Shown here: piece by piece, positions 32,795-43,059 of the stretch
Layout of the letters: each line of letters starts with the position of its first letter
Numbering within the stretch: the stretch's first letter is position 1
Source of the DNA: Massilia psychrophila
Lineage (GTDB): Bacteria; Pseudomonadota; Gammaproteobacteria; Burkholderiales; Burkholderiaceae_D
NCBI RefSeq assembly: GCF_002760665.1
Contig: NZ_PDOB01000018.1
Coordinates: 1 to 64,000, forward strand
Length of the DNA: 64,000 nt
Direction: 5' to 3'
Translations under genes and position numbers: made by a program
Notes under the pieces: generated by a model
What the model was told of the DNA's origin: nothing
Database searches by the model: none
What the model saw: the letters and a program-made list of their open reading frames with translations, nothing else

Positions 32795-34468
32795 CTAGTA
32801 CGAAATCAGCACGACGGCATTGTGCAGCGGGAAGCGCACCATGCCTTTGGTGACAACGGCGCTGGTGCCGGAGTAGGCGTCGCGCACCGTCTGGCCGTCG
32901 CCGAACACGCCGCGCACCGGGATGTCGGTCGGCGCACCGGTCGGCAGGCCAAGCGCCACCACGACCTTGTCCTTGATACCGTTTTTCTCGAACGTGCGCT
33001 GGAATACATAGGGCGAAGCCTGGATCATCTGGTGCACGCCGGCGCCGACGGCGACGTGGGCGCGGCGGAATTTTCCAAGCTTGGCCCAGTGAGCGCGCAC
33101 CTCGGCCACGCGGTAGCCGGTGCGCTGCGCGTTGTTCGCCAGCTCATCCCAGTTCATCAAGCTGCGCAGGTTGGCGTCGCCCTCGGCGCCATCGAAACGC
33201 AGCAGGCGCGCCGTTTCGTCGCCGTAGTAGATCTGCGCCGCGCCGGGTGCCAGCAGCAGCTTGTTGGCGGTCTCGAACGGACGGCTACGCGCGGCATCGA
33301 ACGGCGTCGAGTCGTCGTGCGAACTCATGTAATTGAGCACCGAGTAACCGGCGAGCGGGCCGTGCAAAGCCTTCGAGTAGGCGCCAAACAGTGCCTCATA
33401 GCCTTCCCGCGCATCCGATTTGATGCCGAAGTTGATCAAGCTGTCGAAGCCGTTGGCATAAAAATCGACGGTGTCGCCGCCGCCCATGTCGAAGCTGTGG
33501 CCGTGCGCGATCGAATAGTTGTACACCTCGGCCGTCATGAAGAACTTGTCGTCGCCCAGGCGCTTGGCCGGATTGGCGCGCTTCCACTCCTCAAAGGCCG
33601 CGCTGGCGACTTTTTTCAGCTCTTTCCATACGCCCGGTTCGGTGTGCTTGACGGTGTCGGCGCGAAAGCCGTCGAAGCCGTACTTACGCACCCAGTCGGC
33701 GTGCCACTTCATCAGGTAGTAGCGCGGCGCGCGCGGATAGCCGGTCTTTTTAAAAAACGTGTCCAGTTCCTTCACCTCGCGCTGCAGGCGCCCTTCCGCC
33801 TTCCACTTCGCCGCCAAGGCGCTTGGCAGCGTTACGGCAGCGTTGCTGCCGGTGCGAAAATCGGGCAGGTTCGCCACCAGCGTGCAATCGATCGTCGTGG
33901 CGGCGTTCTGGTAGGTGCAGGCGGGCCCCGTGCGCACCCACTCCTGCGGCCACGCCGGGTCGACTGCGGTCACCGGGCCGGTGTGGTTCATCACCACGTC
34001 GAGCAGCACGCGGATGCCGTTGGCGTGGGCGGTGTCGACAAGTTCGCGCAATTCTGTCTCGGTGCCCAGGCTGGCGTCGATGCTGGTGAAATCCTTCGCC
34101 CAGTAGCCGTGGAAACCGTACGACTTGCCGGTACCCTCATCGGTACCGGCGTGGATCTGCTCGACCGGCGGCGTGATCCAGATGGCATCGACGCCGAGGT
34201 CGCGGAAATAGCCTTCCCTGATTTTCGCCGTGATGCCGGCCAGGTCGCCGCCCATGTAGCCGCGCAGCGGCGCGCCGTCGTCCTTGCGGCCATACGCCCG
34301 GTCGTTGGCCGGGTTGCCGTTGTTGAAGCGGTCCGTCATCAGGAAATAGATGGTGGCGTTATCCCACGAGAAGTGTTTTTCCACGGCTGGCGCCGCGGCC
34401 GCGTTGGCATGCGGGGAAAATGTGCCAAATGCGAGGGCAACGGCGACGGCAACGGCGGATAATTTCAT
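32795..34468 (-). CDS. Exported GH13 alpha-amylase (MalS-like)
   Basis: 557 residues with signal peptide MKLSAVAVAVALAFGTFSPHANA. Catalytic triad of GH13: nucleophile D271 (FDGFRADTVKH), acid/base E314 (MTAEVYNY) and D385 (SSHDDST). The order and the ATIYFLMTDRFNNGNPANDRAYGR opening resemble periplasmic amylases such as MalS. Cleaves alpha-1,4 links of maltodextrin in the periplasm. It follows phosphoglucomutase by 16 bp and is followed by glucokinase-HexR, in the minus-strand operon MFS-pgm-amylase-glk. Confidence 0.92.
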   Translation of the reverse strand: MKLSAVAVAVALAFGTFSPHANAAAAPAVEKHFSWDNATIYFLMTDRFNNGNPANDRAYGRKDDGAPLRGYMGGDLAGITAKIREGYFRDLGVDAIWITPPVEQIHAGTDEGTGKSYGFHGYWAKDFTSIDASLGTETELRELVDTAHANGIRVLLDVVMNHTGPVTAVDPAWPQEWVRTGPACTYQNAATTIDCTLVANLPDFRTGSNAAVTLPSALAAKWKAEGRLQREVKELDTFFKKTGYPRAPRYYLMKWHADWVRKYGFDGFRADTVKHTEPGVWKELKKVASAAFEEWKRANPAKRLGDDKFFMTAEVYNYSIAHGHSFDMGGGDTVDFYANGFDSLINFGIKSDAREGYEALFGAYSKALHGPLAGYSVLNYMSSHDDSTPFDAARSRPFETANKLLLAPGAAQIYYGDETARLLRFDGAEGDANLRSLMNWDELANNAQRTGYRVAEVRAHWAKLGKFRRAHVAVGAGVHQMIQASPYVFQRTFEKNGIKDKVVVALGLPTGAPTDIPVRGVFGDGQTVRDAYSGTSAVVTKGMVRFPLHNAVVLISY

Positions 34469-34484
34469 GCGGTCCTTTGAAAAG

Positions 34485-36200
<1,716 letters not shown>

Positions 36201-37532
36201 TCACTTTGCCGCTGCGGCTTTGTCGGTCACGAACAGGGTCAGAATGCCGGCCAGGACCATCGACGCTCCGCCCAGAATCAGCGTGTTGACGGTGTGGCCG
36301 CCGAACATGTGGGTGGTCATCCAGCCAAGCAGCAGGCCGCTGGCGATCTGCGGGATCACGACGAAAAAATTAAACAGGCCCATGAAATAGCCCATGCGGT
36401 CGGCCGGGAGCGAACCGGCCAGGATCGCATACGGCATCGTCAGGATGCTGGCCCAGGCGATGCCGACGCCGATCATCGGGATGATCAGCAGTTCCTTTTG
36501 GTGGATCATGAAGATGCTTGCCAGGCTGACGCCGCCGATGATCAGGCACGTCGTGTGCACCAGCTTGCGGCTGGTAGCGCGGGCGAACACCGGCAGGATG
36601 AAGGCGGCCAGCGCGGAGACGCCGTTGTAAACGGCGAACATGATGCCGACCCAGTTGCCGGCGCTCTGGTAGGCGGCCGACTGGGCGTCCGTGGTGCCGT
36701 AGACGTTGTCGGCGATTGCGGTGCCGGTGTAGATCCACATCGCGAACAGTGCGATCCAGGTGAAGAACTGTACGAACGCCAGTTGCACCATGGTCTTTGG
36801 CATGTGCGCGAAACCTTTGATGATTTCGCGCAGCGCCACGCCCAAGCGCATGGCGTGCTTGCGGTCGGCATTGAATTTTTCCAGGTTCTGCGGCGGCGCT
36901 TCGGTGCTGGTAATGAAGGTGTACATCACCGACAGGAAAAACACCGCGCCGCCGACATAGAACGAGTAGCGCACGGTGTCGGGCACCATGCCGCCCGTTG
37001 GCACGTTGCTGACGCCGAAAACGTCGGAGAACATGGTCGGCAGCAGCGATGCGATCACCGCGCCGCAGCCGATGAAGAAGGTCTGCATCGCAAACCCCGA
37101 TGTCTGCTGGCTGGCATCGAGCTTGTCGACGACAAAGGCGCGAAACGGCTCCATCGAGATGTTGATGGCCGCGTCCAGTATCCACAGCACCGCCACTGCC
37201 ATCCACAGGGCGGACGAATTGGGCATCAGGAACAGGGCAATCGCGGCGAAAATGGCACCGGCAAAAAAGAACGGCCGGCGGCGGCCCCAGTACGGGTGCC
37301 AGGTATTGTCGCTCAGGTAGCCGATGACCGGCTGCACCAAGAGGCCCGTGACGGGCGCCGCCAGCCAGAACAGCGGCAGCTTGTCGGCCTCGGCGCCGAG
37401 GGTCGAGAAAATCCGGCTGACGTTGGCGCTTTGCAGCGCGAAGCCGAACTGGATGCCGAAGAAGCCGAAGCTCATGTTCCACAACTGCCAGAACGACAGG
37501 CGCGGTTTTAAAAGCGAAGTCTGCATGTCCAT
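36201..37532 (-). CDS. MFS carrier, MalY/SLC45-like maltose/maltodextrin transporter
   Basis: 443 residues, about 12 membrane segments. The opening FWQLWNMSFGFFGIQFGFALQSANVSRIFSTLG is the hallmark of the sugar MFS subgroup including maltose carriers called MalY in Caulobacter and Xanthomonas. A charged loop near GYLSDNTWHPYWGRRRPFF is the MFS motif A region. Proposed role: proton-driven maltose/maltodextrin uptake at the inner membrane. GGAG lies 6 nt before ATG 37532. First gene of MFS-pgm-amylase-glk/HexR; divergent from the GH31 gene. Substrate is inferred from family and neighbours. Confidence 0.87.
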   Translation of the reverse strand: MDMQTSLLKPRLSFWQLWNMSFGFFGIQFGFALQSANVSRIFSTLGAEADKLPLFWLAAPVTGLLVQPVIGYLSDNTWHPYWGRRRPFFFAGAIFAAIALFLMPNSSALWMAVAVLWILDAAINISMEPFRAFVVDKLDASQQTSGFAMQTFFIGCGAVIASLLPTMFSDVFGVSNVPTGGMVPDTVRYSFYVGGAVFFLSVMYTFITSTEAPPQNLEKFNADRKHAMRLGVALREIIKGFAHMPKTMVQLAFVQFFTWIALFAMWIYTGTAIADNVYGTTDAQSAAYQSAGNWVGIMFAVYNGVSALAAFILPVFARATSRKLVHTTCLIIGGVSLASIFMIHQKELLIIPMIGVGIAWASILTMPYAILAGSLPADRMGYFMGLFNFFVVIPQIASGLLLGWMTTHMFGGHTVNTLILGGASMVLAGILTLFVTDKAAAAK

Positions 37533-37642
37533 CTGTGTCTCCGAAATCTTTTTATGTGTCCGGACCGGGGGGCGGTCCGAAATTTTATTTTGCTCAATAG
37601 CTGAAACGAACCGGTAGCAGGCACCGGCCTGGCAGCGGACTT

Positions 37643-37658
37643 TTGTAGCAAAATAACA
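37643..37658. promoter_or_regulatory. Degenerate HexR-like half-palindrome, MFS/GH31 divergent region (1)
   Basis: TTGTAGCAAAATAACA in the 347-bp region between the MFS and GH31 genes. The 15-mer TGTAGCAAAATAACA matches TGTAGT-N3-ACTACA at 9 of 12 positions. It is a near direct copy (14 of 16) of the site at 37732. The rest of the region is AT-rich, with no gene. Confidence 0.45.
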
Positions 37659-37731
37659 TGCGCTTACGGCGAAGTCAAACTAAACAATCGCATATCAAAA
37701 AACATAAAAATACATTTCCAATATTTACTAA

Positions 37732-37747
37732 TTGTAGTCAAATAACA
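37732..37747. promoter_or_regulatory. HexR-like half-palindrome, MFS/GH31 divergent region (2)
   Basis: TTGTAGTCAAATAACA: left half perfect (TTGTAGT), right half degenerate (10 of 12 overall). Lies 89 bp from its near copy and 132 bp before the GH31 start. Confidence 0.45.
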
Positions 37748-37879
37748 GAGAATTTCGCCGTAATCGTCATTGCCGGCATCATGCAAACAAGGGCCGGAAA
37801 TATAAAAATCGAGCCAGGAAGCAAGACTACGTAGCGTGGCAGCACGCTGCACGCCTAACAACCAACCACGACCATATTA

Positions 37880-40285
37880 ATGAGAAACCAAAACATCATT
37901 CTGCTGTCGATCGGACTGCTGGTGAGTCAGGCAGTGCTTGCCCAGAACGCCGATCGCAAGTTCGAGCGCGCCAATGCGCACGCCGATCATCTCGAGATCG
38001 TTACCAGCGACGGCGTCTATCTGATCCGGCCGTACTCCGCCCAGATCATCGAGACGGCGTTTATTCCACGTGGCGAAAACTACGATCCGAAGTCGCATGC
38101 TGTCGTCATGCCGCCGGGCGCGATCAAGACGACACTGCACACGGACGAACAGCGTATCGACTATGCGACGCCAGGCCTCGGCGTGGTAGTCACCAAGGCA
38201 CCGTTCCAGATTTCATACGTCTACAAGGGAACAACGCTGACGGCCGAAAAGCGCGGCTATGCGCGCGCCGACAACATGGAGTCCATCGATTTCGTGCTCG
38301 ATCCAAGCGAAGCGCTGTATGGCGCCGGCGCCCGCGCCGTTGGCATGAACCGCCGCGGCAACAGCTTTAAGCTTTATAACAAGGCGCACTACGGCTACCA
38401 GGAGCGCTCGACGCAGTTGAATTATTCGATCCCGCTGGTGATGTCGTCGAAAATGTATGCCATCCATTTCGACAACGCCCAAATCGGCGAACTCGACTTT
38501 GACAGCAAGAAGCGCAACGTCTTGCGTTACGCCACCATCGGCGGCCGCAAAACTTACCAGGTGGTGGTGGGCGATAGCTGGAATGAGCTGGTAGGCAACT
38601 ATACCGGGCTGACGGGCCGCCAGCCCCTGCCGCCGCGCTGGGCCCTCGGCAACCTCGCCAGCCGGTTCGGCTACCACAGCGAGGCCGAAGCCCGGACCAC
38701 GCTCGACAAGTACGCCGCCGAAAAGATTCCGGTCGACGCCATCATTTTCGACCTGTATTGGTTCGGCAAGGAAATGAAGGGAACCATGGGCAACCTGGAG
38801 TTCGAAAAAGAAGCCTTTCCCGATCCTGCCAGGATGATCGCGGACTTCAACGACAAGGGCGTCAAGACGGTGCTCATTACCGAGCCTTTCATCCTGACGA
38901 CGTCCAAAAAATGGCGCCAAGCCGTCGACAGCAAGGTGCTCGCCACCGACAAGGCAGGCGCCCCCTACACCTACGATTTCTACTTCGGCAATACCGGGCT
39001 GATCGACGTCTTCAAGCCGGAGGCGAAGACCTGGTTCTGGAACATCTACAAGGATTTGCGCAAGCTCGGCGTTGCGGGCTGGTGGGGCGACTTGGGCGAG
39101 CCTGAAGTGCATCCATCGGCGCTGATGCATGTGGCCGGATCGGCCGACCAGGTGCACAACATCTACGGTCATGAATGGGCCAGGCTGATTGCCGAAGGCT
39201 ACCAGCAGGACTTTCCCGACGAGCGACCCTTCATCCTGATGCGCGCCGGCTCGTCCGGCTCGCAGCGTTTCGGCTTGATCCCATGGTCGGGCGATGTCGA
39301 GCGCAGCTGGGGCGGTCTGCATTCACAGCCTGAAATCGCGCTGCAGATGGGCATGCAGGGCCTAGCCTACATGCACTCCGACCTCGGCGGCTTTGCCGCT
39401 GGCCTGGTCGACGACGAACTGTATGCGCGCTGGCTCCAGTACGGCGTGTTCCAGCCGATTTTCCGGCCGCACGGCCAGGAAGAGGTGGCGTCCGAACCAG
39501 TATGGCGCGCCGCGAAGGCAAAAGACCTGGCGCGCGAGGCAATCGAGCTGCGCTATCGGATGCTGCCGTATAACTACACGCTCGCGTTCGAGAACAACCA
39601 GCAAGGCTTGCCGCTGATGCGCCCATTGCTGTTCCAGGAGCCGGCCAGCCAGCGTATGCACGGTTTTTCCGACAGCTACTTATGGGGCAACGAATTGCTC
39701 GTCACCCCGATCGTCAGGAAGGGACAGGCCAGCCAGACGGTCCGTTTTCCCGCCGGCAGCGCCTGGTTCGACTTCTACAGCGGCCGGCGCCACGCGGCCG
39801 GCACAACCGCCACGGTCAAACTGGTGCCCGAGCATATTCCGGTGTTCGTGCGCGCCGGCGCCTTCATGCCGATGGCGCCGCTGGTCCAGACCACCCGCGA
39901 CTATTCGACCGCCCACGTCAACTTGCACTATTATCACGACCGTTCGGTGAAGAAAGGCAGCGGCAAGCTGTACGACGACGATGGCAAGACGGCGGCCGCC
40001 TTTGAAAAGGGAAAGTACGAGCTGCTCAGCTTTACCAGCAAGCTCGATGGCACTCAATTGTCGCTAGGATTGGCGCGGCACACGGGCAAGGCCTACCAGG
40101 CGGCGCCACGCAGCTTTGCCGTCCTAGTGCATCACATCGGCAGCAAGCCTGCCGCTGTGATGCTCGATGGCCAGCCTGTGGCCTATGCCTGGGATGCTGC
40201 GCGCAAACTGTTGAGCGTGCAGGTTCCCGCCACCACCGCCGCGCTGAGCGAACTAAGCATCCGATTGTCCGGGTCCGATAGCTGA
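37880..40285 (+). CDS. Exported GH31 alpha-glucosidase
   Basis: 801 residues. Signal peptide MRNQNIILLSIGLLVSQAVLAQ. The GH31 barrel is recognised by LPPRWALGNLASRFGYHSEAEARTTLDKYAAE, nucleophile D404 in GWWGDLGEPE, acid/base D472 in WSGDVERSWGGL, and RMLPYNYTLAFENNQQGLPLMRPL in the C-terminal part. Releases glucose from non-reducing ends of malto- or isomalto-oligosaccharides in the periplasm or at the surface. Divergent from the MFS carrier and followed by a bidirectional terminator. Confidence 0.93.
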   Translation: MRNQNIILLSIGLLVSQAVLAQNADRKFERANAHADHLEIVTSDGVYLIRPYSAQIIETAFIPRGENYDPKSHAVVMPPGAIKTTLHTDEQRIDYATPGLGVVVTKAPFQISYVYKGTTLTAEKRGYARADNMESIDFVLDPSEALYGAGARAVGMNRRGNSFKLYNKAHYGYQERSTQLNYSIPLVMSSKMYAIHFDNAQIGELDFDSKKRNVLRYATIGGRKTYQVVVGDSWNELVGNYTGLTGRQPLPPRWALGNLASRFGYHSEAEARTTLDKYAAEKIPVDAIIFDLYWFGKEMKGTMGNLEFEKEAFPDPARMIADFNDKGVKTVLITEPFILTTSKKWRQAVDSKVLATDKAGAPYTYDFYFGNTGLIDVFKPEAKTWFWNIYKDLRKLGVAGWWGDLGEPEVHPSALMHVAGSADQVHNIYGHEWARLIAEGYQQDFPDERPFILMRAGSSGSQRFGLIPWSGDVERSWGGLHSQPEIALQMGMQGLAYMHSDLGGFAAGLVDDELYARWLQYGVFQPIFRPHGQEEVASEPVWRAAKAKDLAREAIELRYRMLPYNYTLAFENNQQGLPLMRPLLFQEPASQRMHGFSDSYLWGNELLVTPIVRKGQASQTVRFPAGSAWFDFYSGRRHAAGTTATVKLVPEHIPVFVRAGAFMPMAPLVQTTRDYSTAHVNLHYYHDRSVKKGSGKLYDDDGKTAAAFEKGKYELLSFTSKLDGTQLSLGLARHTGKAYQAAPRSFAVLVHHIGSKPAAVMLDGQPVAYAWDAARKLLSVQVPATTAALSELSIRLSGSDS

Positions 40286-40306
40286 TGCGGGGGAACAACC
40301 GGCATC

Positions 40307-40338
40307 AATAAAAAGGGCGCCGAAACGGCGCCCTTTTT
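40307..40338. terminator. Bidirectional terminator between GH31 and DEAD-box genes
   Basis: A perfect 11-bp stem AAAAGGGCGCC (40311-40321) / GGCGCCCTTTT (40327-40337) with a 5-nt loop, flanked by A- and T-runs. It serves two converging genes. Confidence 0.92.
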
Positions 40339-40362
40339 ATTGAAATACTTTGGTTACTTCGC

Positions 40363-42219
40363 TTACTCCGGTTTCGACGGCCCCTTGCGATGCTCCTTTT
40401 TCGGTCCCTTGGCGTAGCCCGCCTTCTCGGCGAAGCGGCGATCGCCGGCGTTTTTCGCCCCGGCGCCGGCAAAGCCGCCGGCCTTTTTGACCGCCGGCGT
40501 CTCGCCGTCGCGCGTGATGTTGAGCTGCTGGCCCGCTACCCACACCGTTTTCAGGTGATCGACCAGGTCGGGCGGCATGTCGGCCGGCAGGTCGAGGGTG
40601 CTGTAGTCGTCATAGATCTCGATGCGGCCGATGTATTTTGACTCGATGCCCGCTTCGTTGGCGATCGCGCCGACTATGTTGCCTGGCTTGACGCCATGCG
40701 AATGCCCGACCTCGATACGGTAAGTACCCATGCCCTCTTCGGCCGGACGCGATACGCGCTCGCGCTTGAACGCCGGAGGATCGCTGCGATCCTGGCGCGC
40801 CGGAGTGTCGCCACGGTCGGAACGCATCGGGGCTTCAAAACGCGGCGCACGGGCCGGACGCTCTTCCCAGACCGGCGCGGCCTTGGCAGCGCGGTCCGGC
40901 TTTTCCAGCAGCAGCGGCACGTCGCCGCGTGCCAGCTTGGCCAGGGCGGCGGCGATCTCCACTGCCGGCACGTTCAGCTCGCGCTCGTATTCCTCGATCA
41001 GGGTACGGAACACGTCCATGCCGCCGGCGGCCAGGGTCTCGGTGATCTGGTCCTTGAACTTGGCGATGCGCACGTCGTTGATGGTTTTGACCGTCGGCAG
41101 CGTCAGCGGCGATACCGGCTGGCGCGTGGCGCGCTCGATTGCCTTGAGCAGGCCCTGCTCGCGCGGGGTGATGAACAGGATCGCTTCGCCGCTGCGGCCG
41201 GCGCGGCCGGTACGGCCGATGCGGTGGGTATAGCTTTCCGGGTCCGACGGCACGTCGTAGTTGATGACGTGGCTGATGCGCTCGACGTCGAGGCCGCGCG
41301 CGGCAACGTCGGTCGCCACCAAAATGTCGATCTTGCCGTTCTTGAGCTGCTCGATGGTGCGCTCGCGCTGGGTCTGCTGCATGTCGCCGTTGATGGCGGT
41401 CGCGGCGAAGCCGCGCGCCTGCAGCTTGCTGGCCAGCTCCTCGGTGCCGAGCTTGGTGCGGGCGAAAATGATCATGCCGTCGAACGGCTCGGCCTCCAGG
41501 ATGCGGGTCAGCGCCTCGAGCTTCTGCATGCCGCTCACCATCCAGAAACGCTGGCGGATATTGTCGGCGGTGCCGGTCTTGGCGGCGACCGTCACTTCGG
41601 CCGGGTCGCGCAGGTAGGCCTTGGCGATGCGCTTGATGGCCGACGGCATAGTGGCCGAGAACAGCGCGGTCTGGCGCGTTGCCGGTGTCTTTTGCAGGAT
41701 CTGCTCGACGTCGTCGATAAAACCCATGCGCAGCATTTCGTCCGCTTCGTCCAGCACCAGCGTCTTGAGCTTGGACAGGTCGAGCGAGCCCTTGTCGAGG
41801 TGGTCGATGACGCGGCCCGGGGTGCCGACGATGACGTGGACACCGCGGCGCAAGGCCGACAGCTGCGGGCCGTAGCTCTGGCCGCCGTAGATCGGCAGTA
41901 CGTGGAAATCCTTGATGTGGGCGGCGTAGGTCTGAAACGCCTCGGCGACCTGGATCGCCAGCTCACGGGTCGGCGCCAGCACCAGCGCCTGCGGCGAATG
42001 CTGCTTGATGTCGATGTTCGACAGGATCGGCAGCGCGAAGGCGGCGGTCTTGCCGGTTCCGGTCTGGGCCTGGCCCAGCACGTCGCGATTGGCCAGCAGC
42101 AGCGGGATGGTGGCGGCCTGGATCGGCGATGGTGTTTCGTAGCCGACCTCTTTGATGACCTTGAGTACGGCAGCGGAGAGGTTCAGTTCGGAAAACTGCG
42201 GAAGGGGGGTGTCTGACAT
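40363..42219 (-). CDS. DEAD-box ATP-dependent RNA helicase (DeaD/CsdA-like)
   Basis: About 618 residues. Helicase motifs: Q-motif FSELNLSAAVLKVIKEVGYETPSPIQ, I AQTGTGKT, Ia PTRELAIQ, II DEAD (VLDEADEML), III SAT, VI HRIGRTGRAGR. The C-terminal domain after residue 500 has a DbpA-type RNA-binding fold (YRIEVGHSHGVKPGNIVGAIANEAGIESKYIGRIEI, DLPADMPPDLVDHLKTVWV), then a Lys-rich tail. DeaD helicases act in ribosome assembly and mRNA decay at low temperature. ATG 42219 is chosen; GTG 42231 lacks a ribosome site. It lies within the glucan locus but shows no functional link to it. Confidence 0.92.
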   Translation of the reverse strand: MSDTPLPQFSELNLSAAVLKVIKEVGYETPSPIQAATIPLLLANRDVLGQAQTGTGKTAAFALPILSNIDIKQHSPQALVLAPTRELAIQVAEAFQTYAAHIKDFHVLPIYGGQSYGPQLSALRRGVHVIVGTPGRVIDHLDKGSLDLSKLKTLVLDEADEMLRMGFIDDVEQILQKTPATRQTALFSATMPSAIKRIAKAYLRDPAEVTVAAKTGTADNIRQRFWMVSGMQKLEALTRILEAEPFDGMIIFARTKLGTEELASKLQARGFAATAINGDMQQTQRERTIEQLKNGKIDILVATDVAARGLDVERISHVINYDVPSDPESYTHRIGRTGRAGRSGEAILFITPREQGLLKAIERATRQPVSPLTLPTVKTINDVRIAKFKDQITETLAAGGMDVFRTLIEEYERELNVPAVEIAAALAKLARGDVPLLLEKPDRAAKAAPVWEERPARAPRFEAPMRSDRGDTPARQDRSDPPAFKRERVSRPAEEGMGTYRIEVGHSHGVKPGNIVGAIANEAGIESKYIGRIEIYDDYSTLDLPADMPPDLVDHLKTVWVAGQQLNITRDGETPAVKKAGGFAGAGAKNAGDRRFAEKAGYAKGPKKEHRKGPSKPE

Positions 42220-42348
42220 GGAAATGCTCACTTGTTGGCGCTTAAAGCGACAGTTTACTCTGTTGCCGCTTCCGCCGTTCCTTTTTCGTACAGTGCTGCT
42301 TTGCTCCGGCTGCAGCGTTGACGCGGTTGCTGGCCTGTCACGCGCGTT

Positions 42349-43056
42349 TCATCCGGCCTGGCGGCGGCAGACGAAGAAGCCGTTGAGCGTCAATCGGCCG
42401 CGTGCGGGATCGGCAGCGAGCCTGTCGGCGTCGCTGATATGACTCGAATGAAAGACGCTGCCATCGTAGAAGATCGCCCGGTTCCACGCCGCCGGCACCG
42501 TGTGCACCAGCTCGAACCAGCCGTTCGACGCCGCTAGGTAACCCGCTTCGGCGCCCAGCACGGCATCGGCCTCGGCCGACGACATGCCGTAGAGGGCGCG
42601 CATCAGCGCATTAGTGGCCGCCAGCGGCTGGCGCGGCCGGAAGAAACTGGTGCCGCCCAACGCCGGCTGGTCGAACAGGTACAGCACGCAGGCAGCCGCC
42701 ATCTGGCCGGCCACGACTGCGAAGCGGTCCCGATGGCACACGCGCTGCACCGGTTGCAGCTGGGCGCCGTGCAAGGTGACTATCGACAGGCGGCTATGCA
42801 CCTCTAGCGTGCGGCGCGCGCCCAGCAGGCACCGCACATGCTGTATGAAAAATTCATTGAGGCGCGCGGAGAATGCATCCGGCATCGGCATTTCGAGGCC
42901 GGGGAAGGCATTCAGGGGCGCCGCATCGAAGCCGTCGCAATGGGCGATTGCCAGCGCGCGCAGCGCCTGCGGATCGGCGAGGAAGTCGTCGATCACCACG
43001 CATCGATTGCCGTCGCCGATTGGCACCTGCGTGATGTGCGGATGCGGATTGAACAC
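42349..43056 (-). CDS. DUF6445-like protein (2-oxoglutarate-oxygenase-like fold)
   Basis: 235 residues, no signal peptide. Starts GTG only 3 bp after the halogenase stop, so translational coupling is likely. It begins NPHPHITQVPIGDGNRCVVIDDFLADPQALRALA. A His-x-Asp motif (CHRDRFAVV) and a distal His (FHSSHIS) followed by RLTLNGFFV give the layout of a metal-binding double-stranded beta helix (2-oxoglutarate oxygenase-like). Proteins annotated DUF6445 commonly accompany tryptophan-halogenase and TonB-receptor genes in related bacteria. Reaction unknown. Confidence 0.78.
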   Translation of the reverse strand: MFNPHPHITQVPIGDGNRCVVIDDFLADPQALRALAIAHCDGFDAAPLNAFPGLEMPMPDAFSARLNEFFIQHVRCLLGARRTLEVHSRLSIVTLHGAQLQPVQRVCHRDRFAVVAGQMAAACVLYLFDQPALGGTSFFRPRQPLAATNALMRALYGMSSAEADAVLGAEAGYLAASNGWFELVHTVPAAWNRAIFYDGSVFHSSHISDADRLAADPARGRLTLNGFFVCRRQAG

Positions 43057-43059
43057 TGC

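Noticed and set aside
40363-42219. DEAD-box helicase as part of the glucan system
   Set aside because: It has its own terminator on one side and no sugar-related domain; it is probably a bystander.
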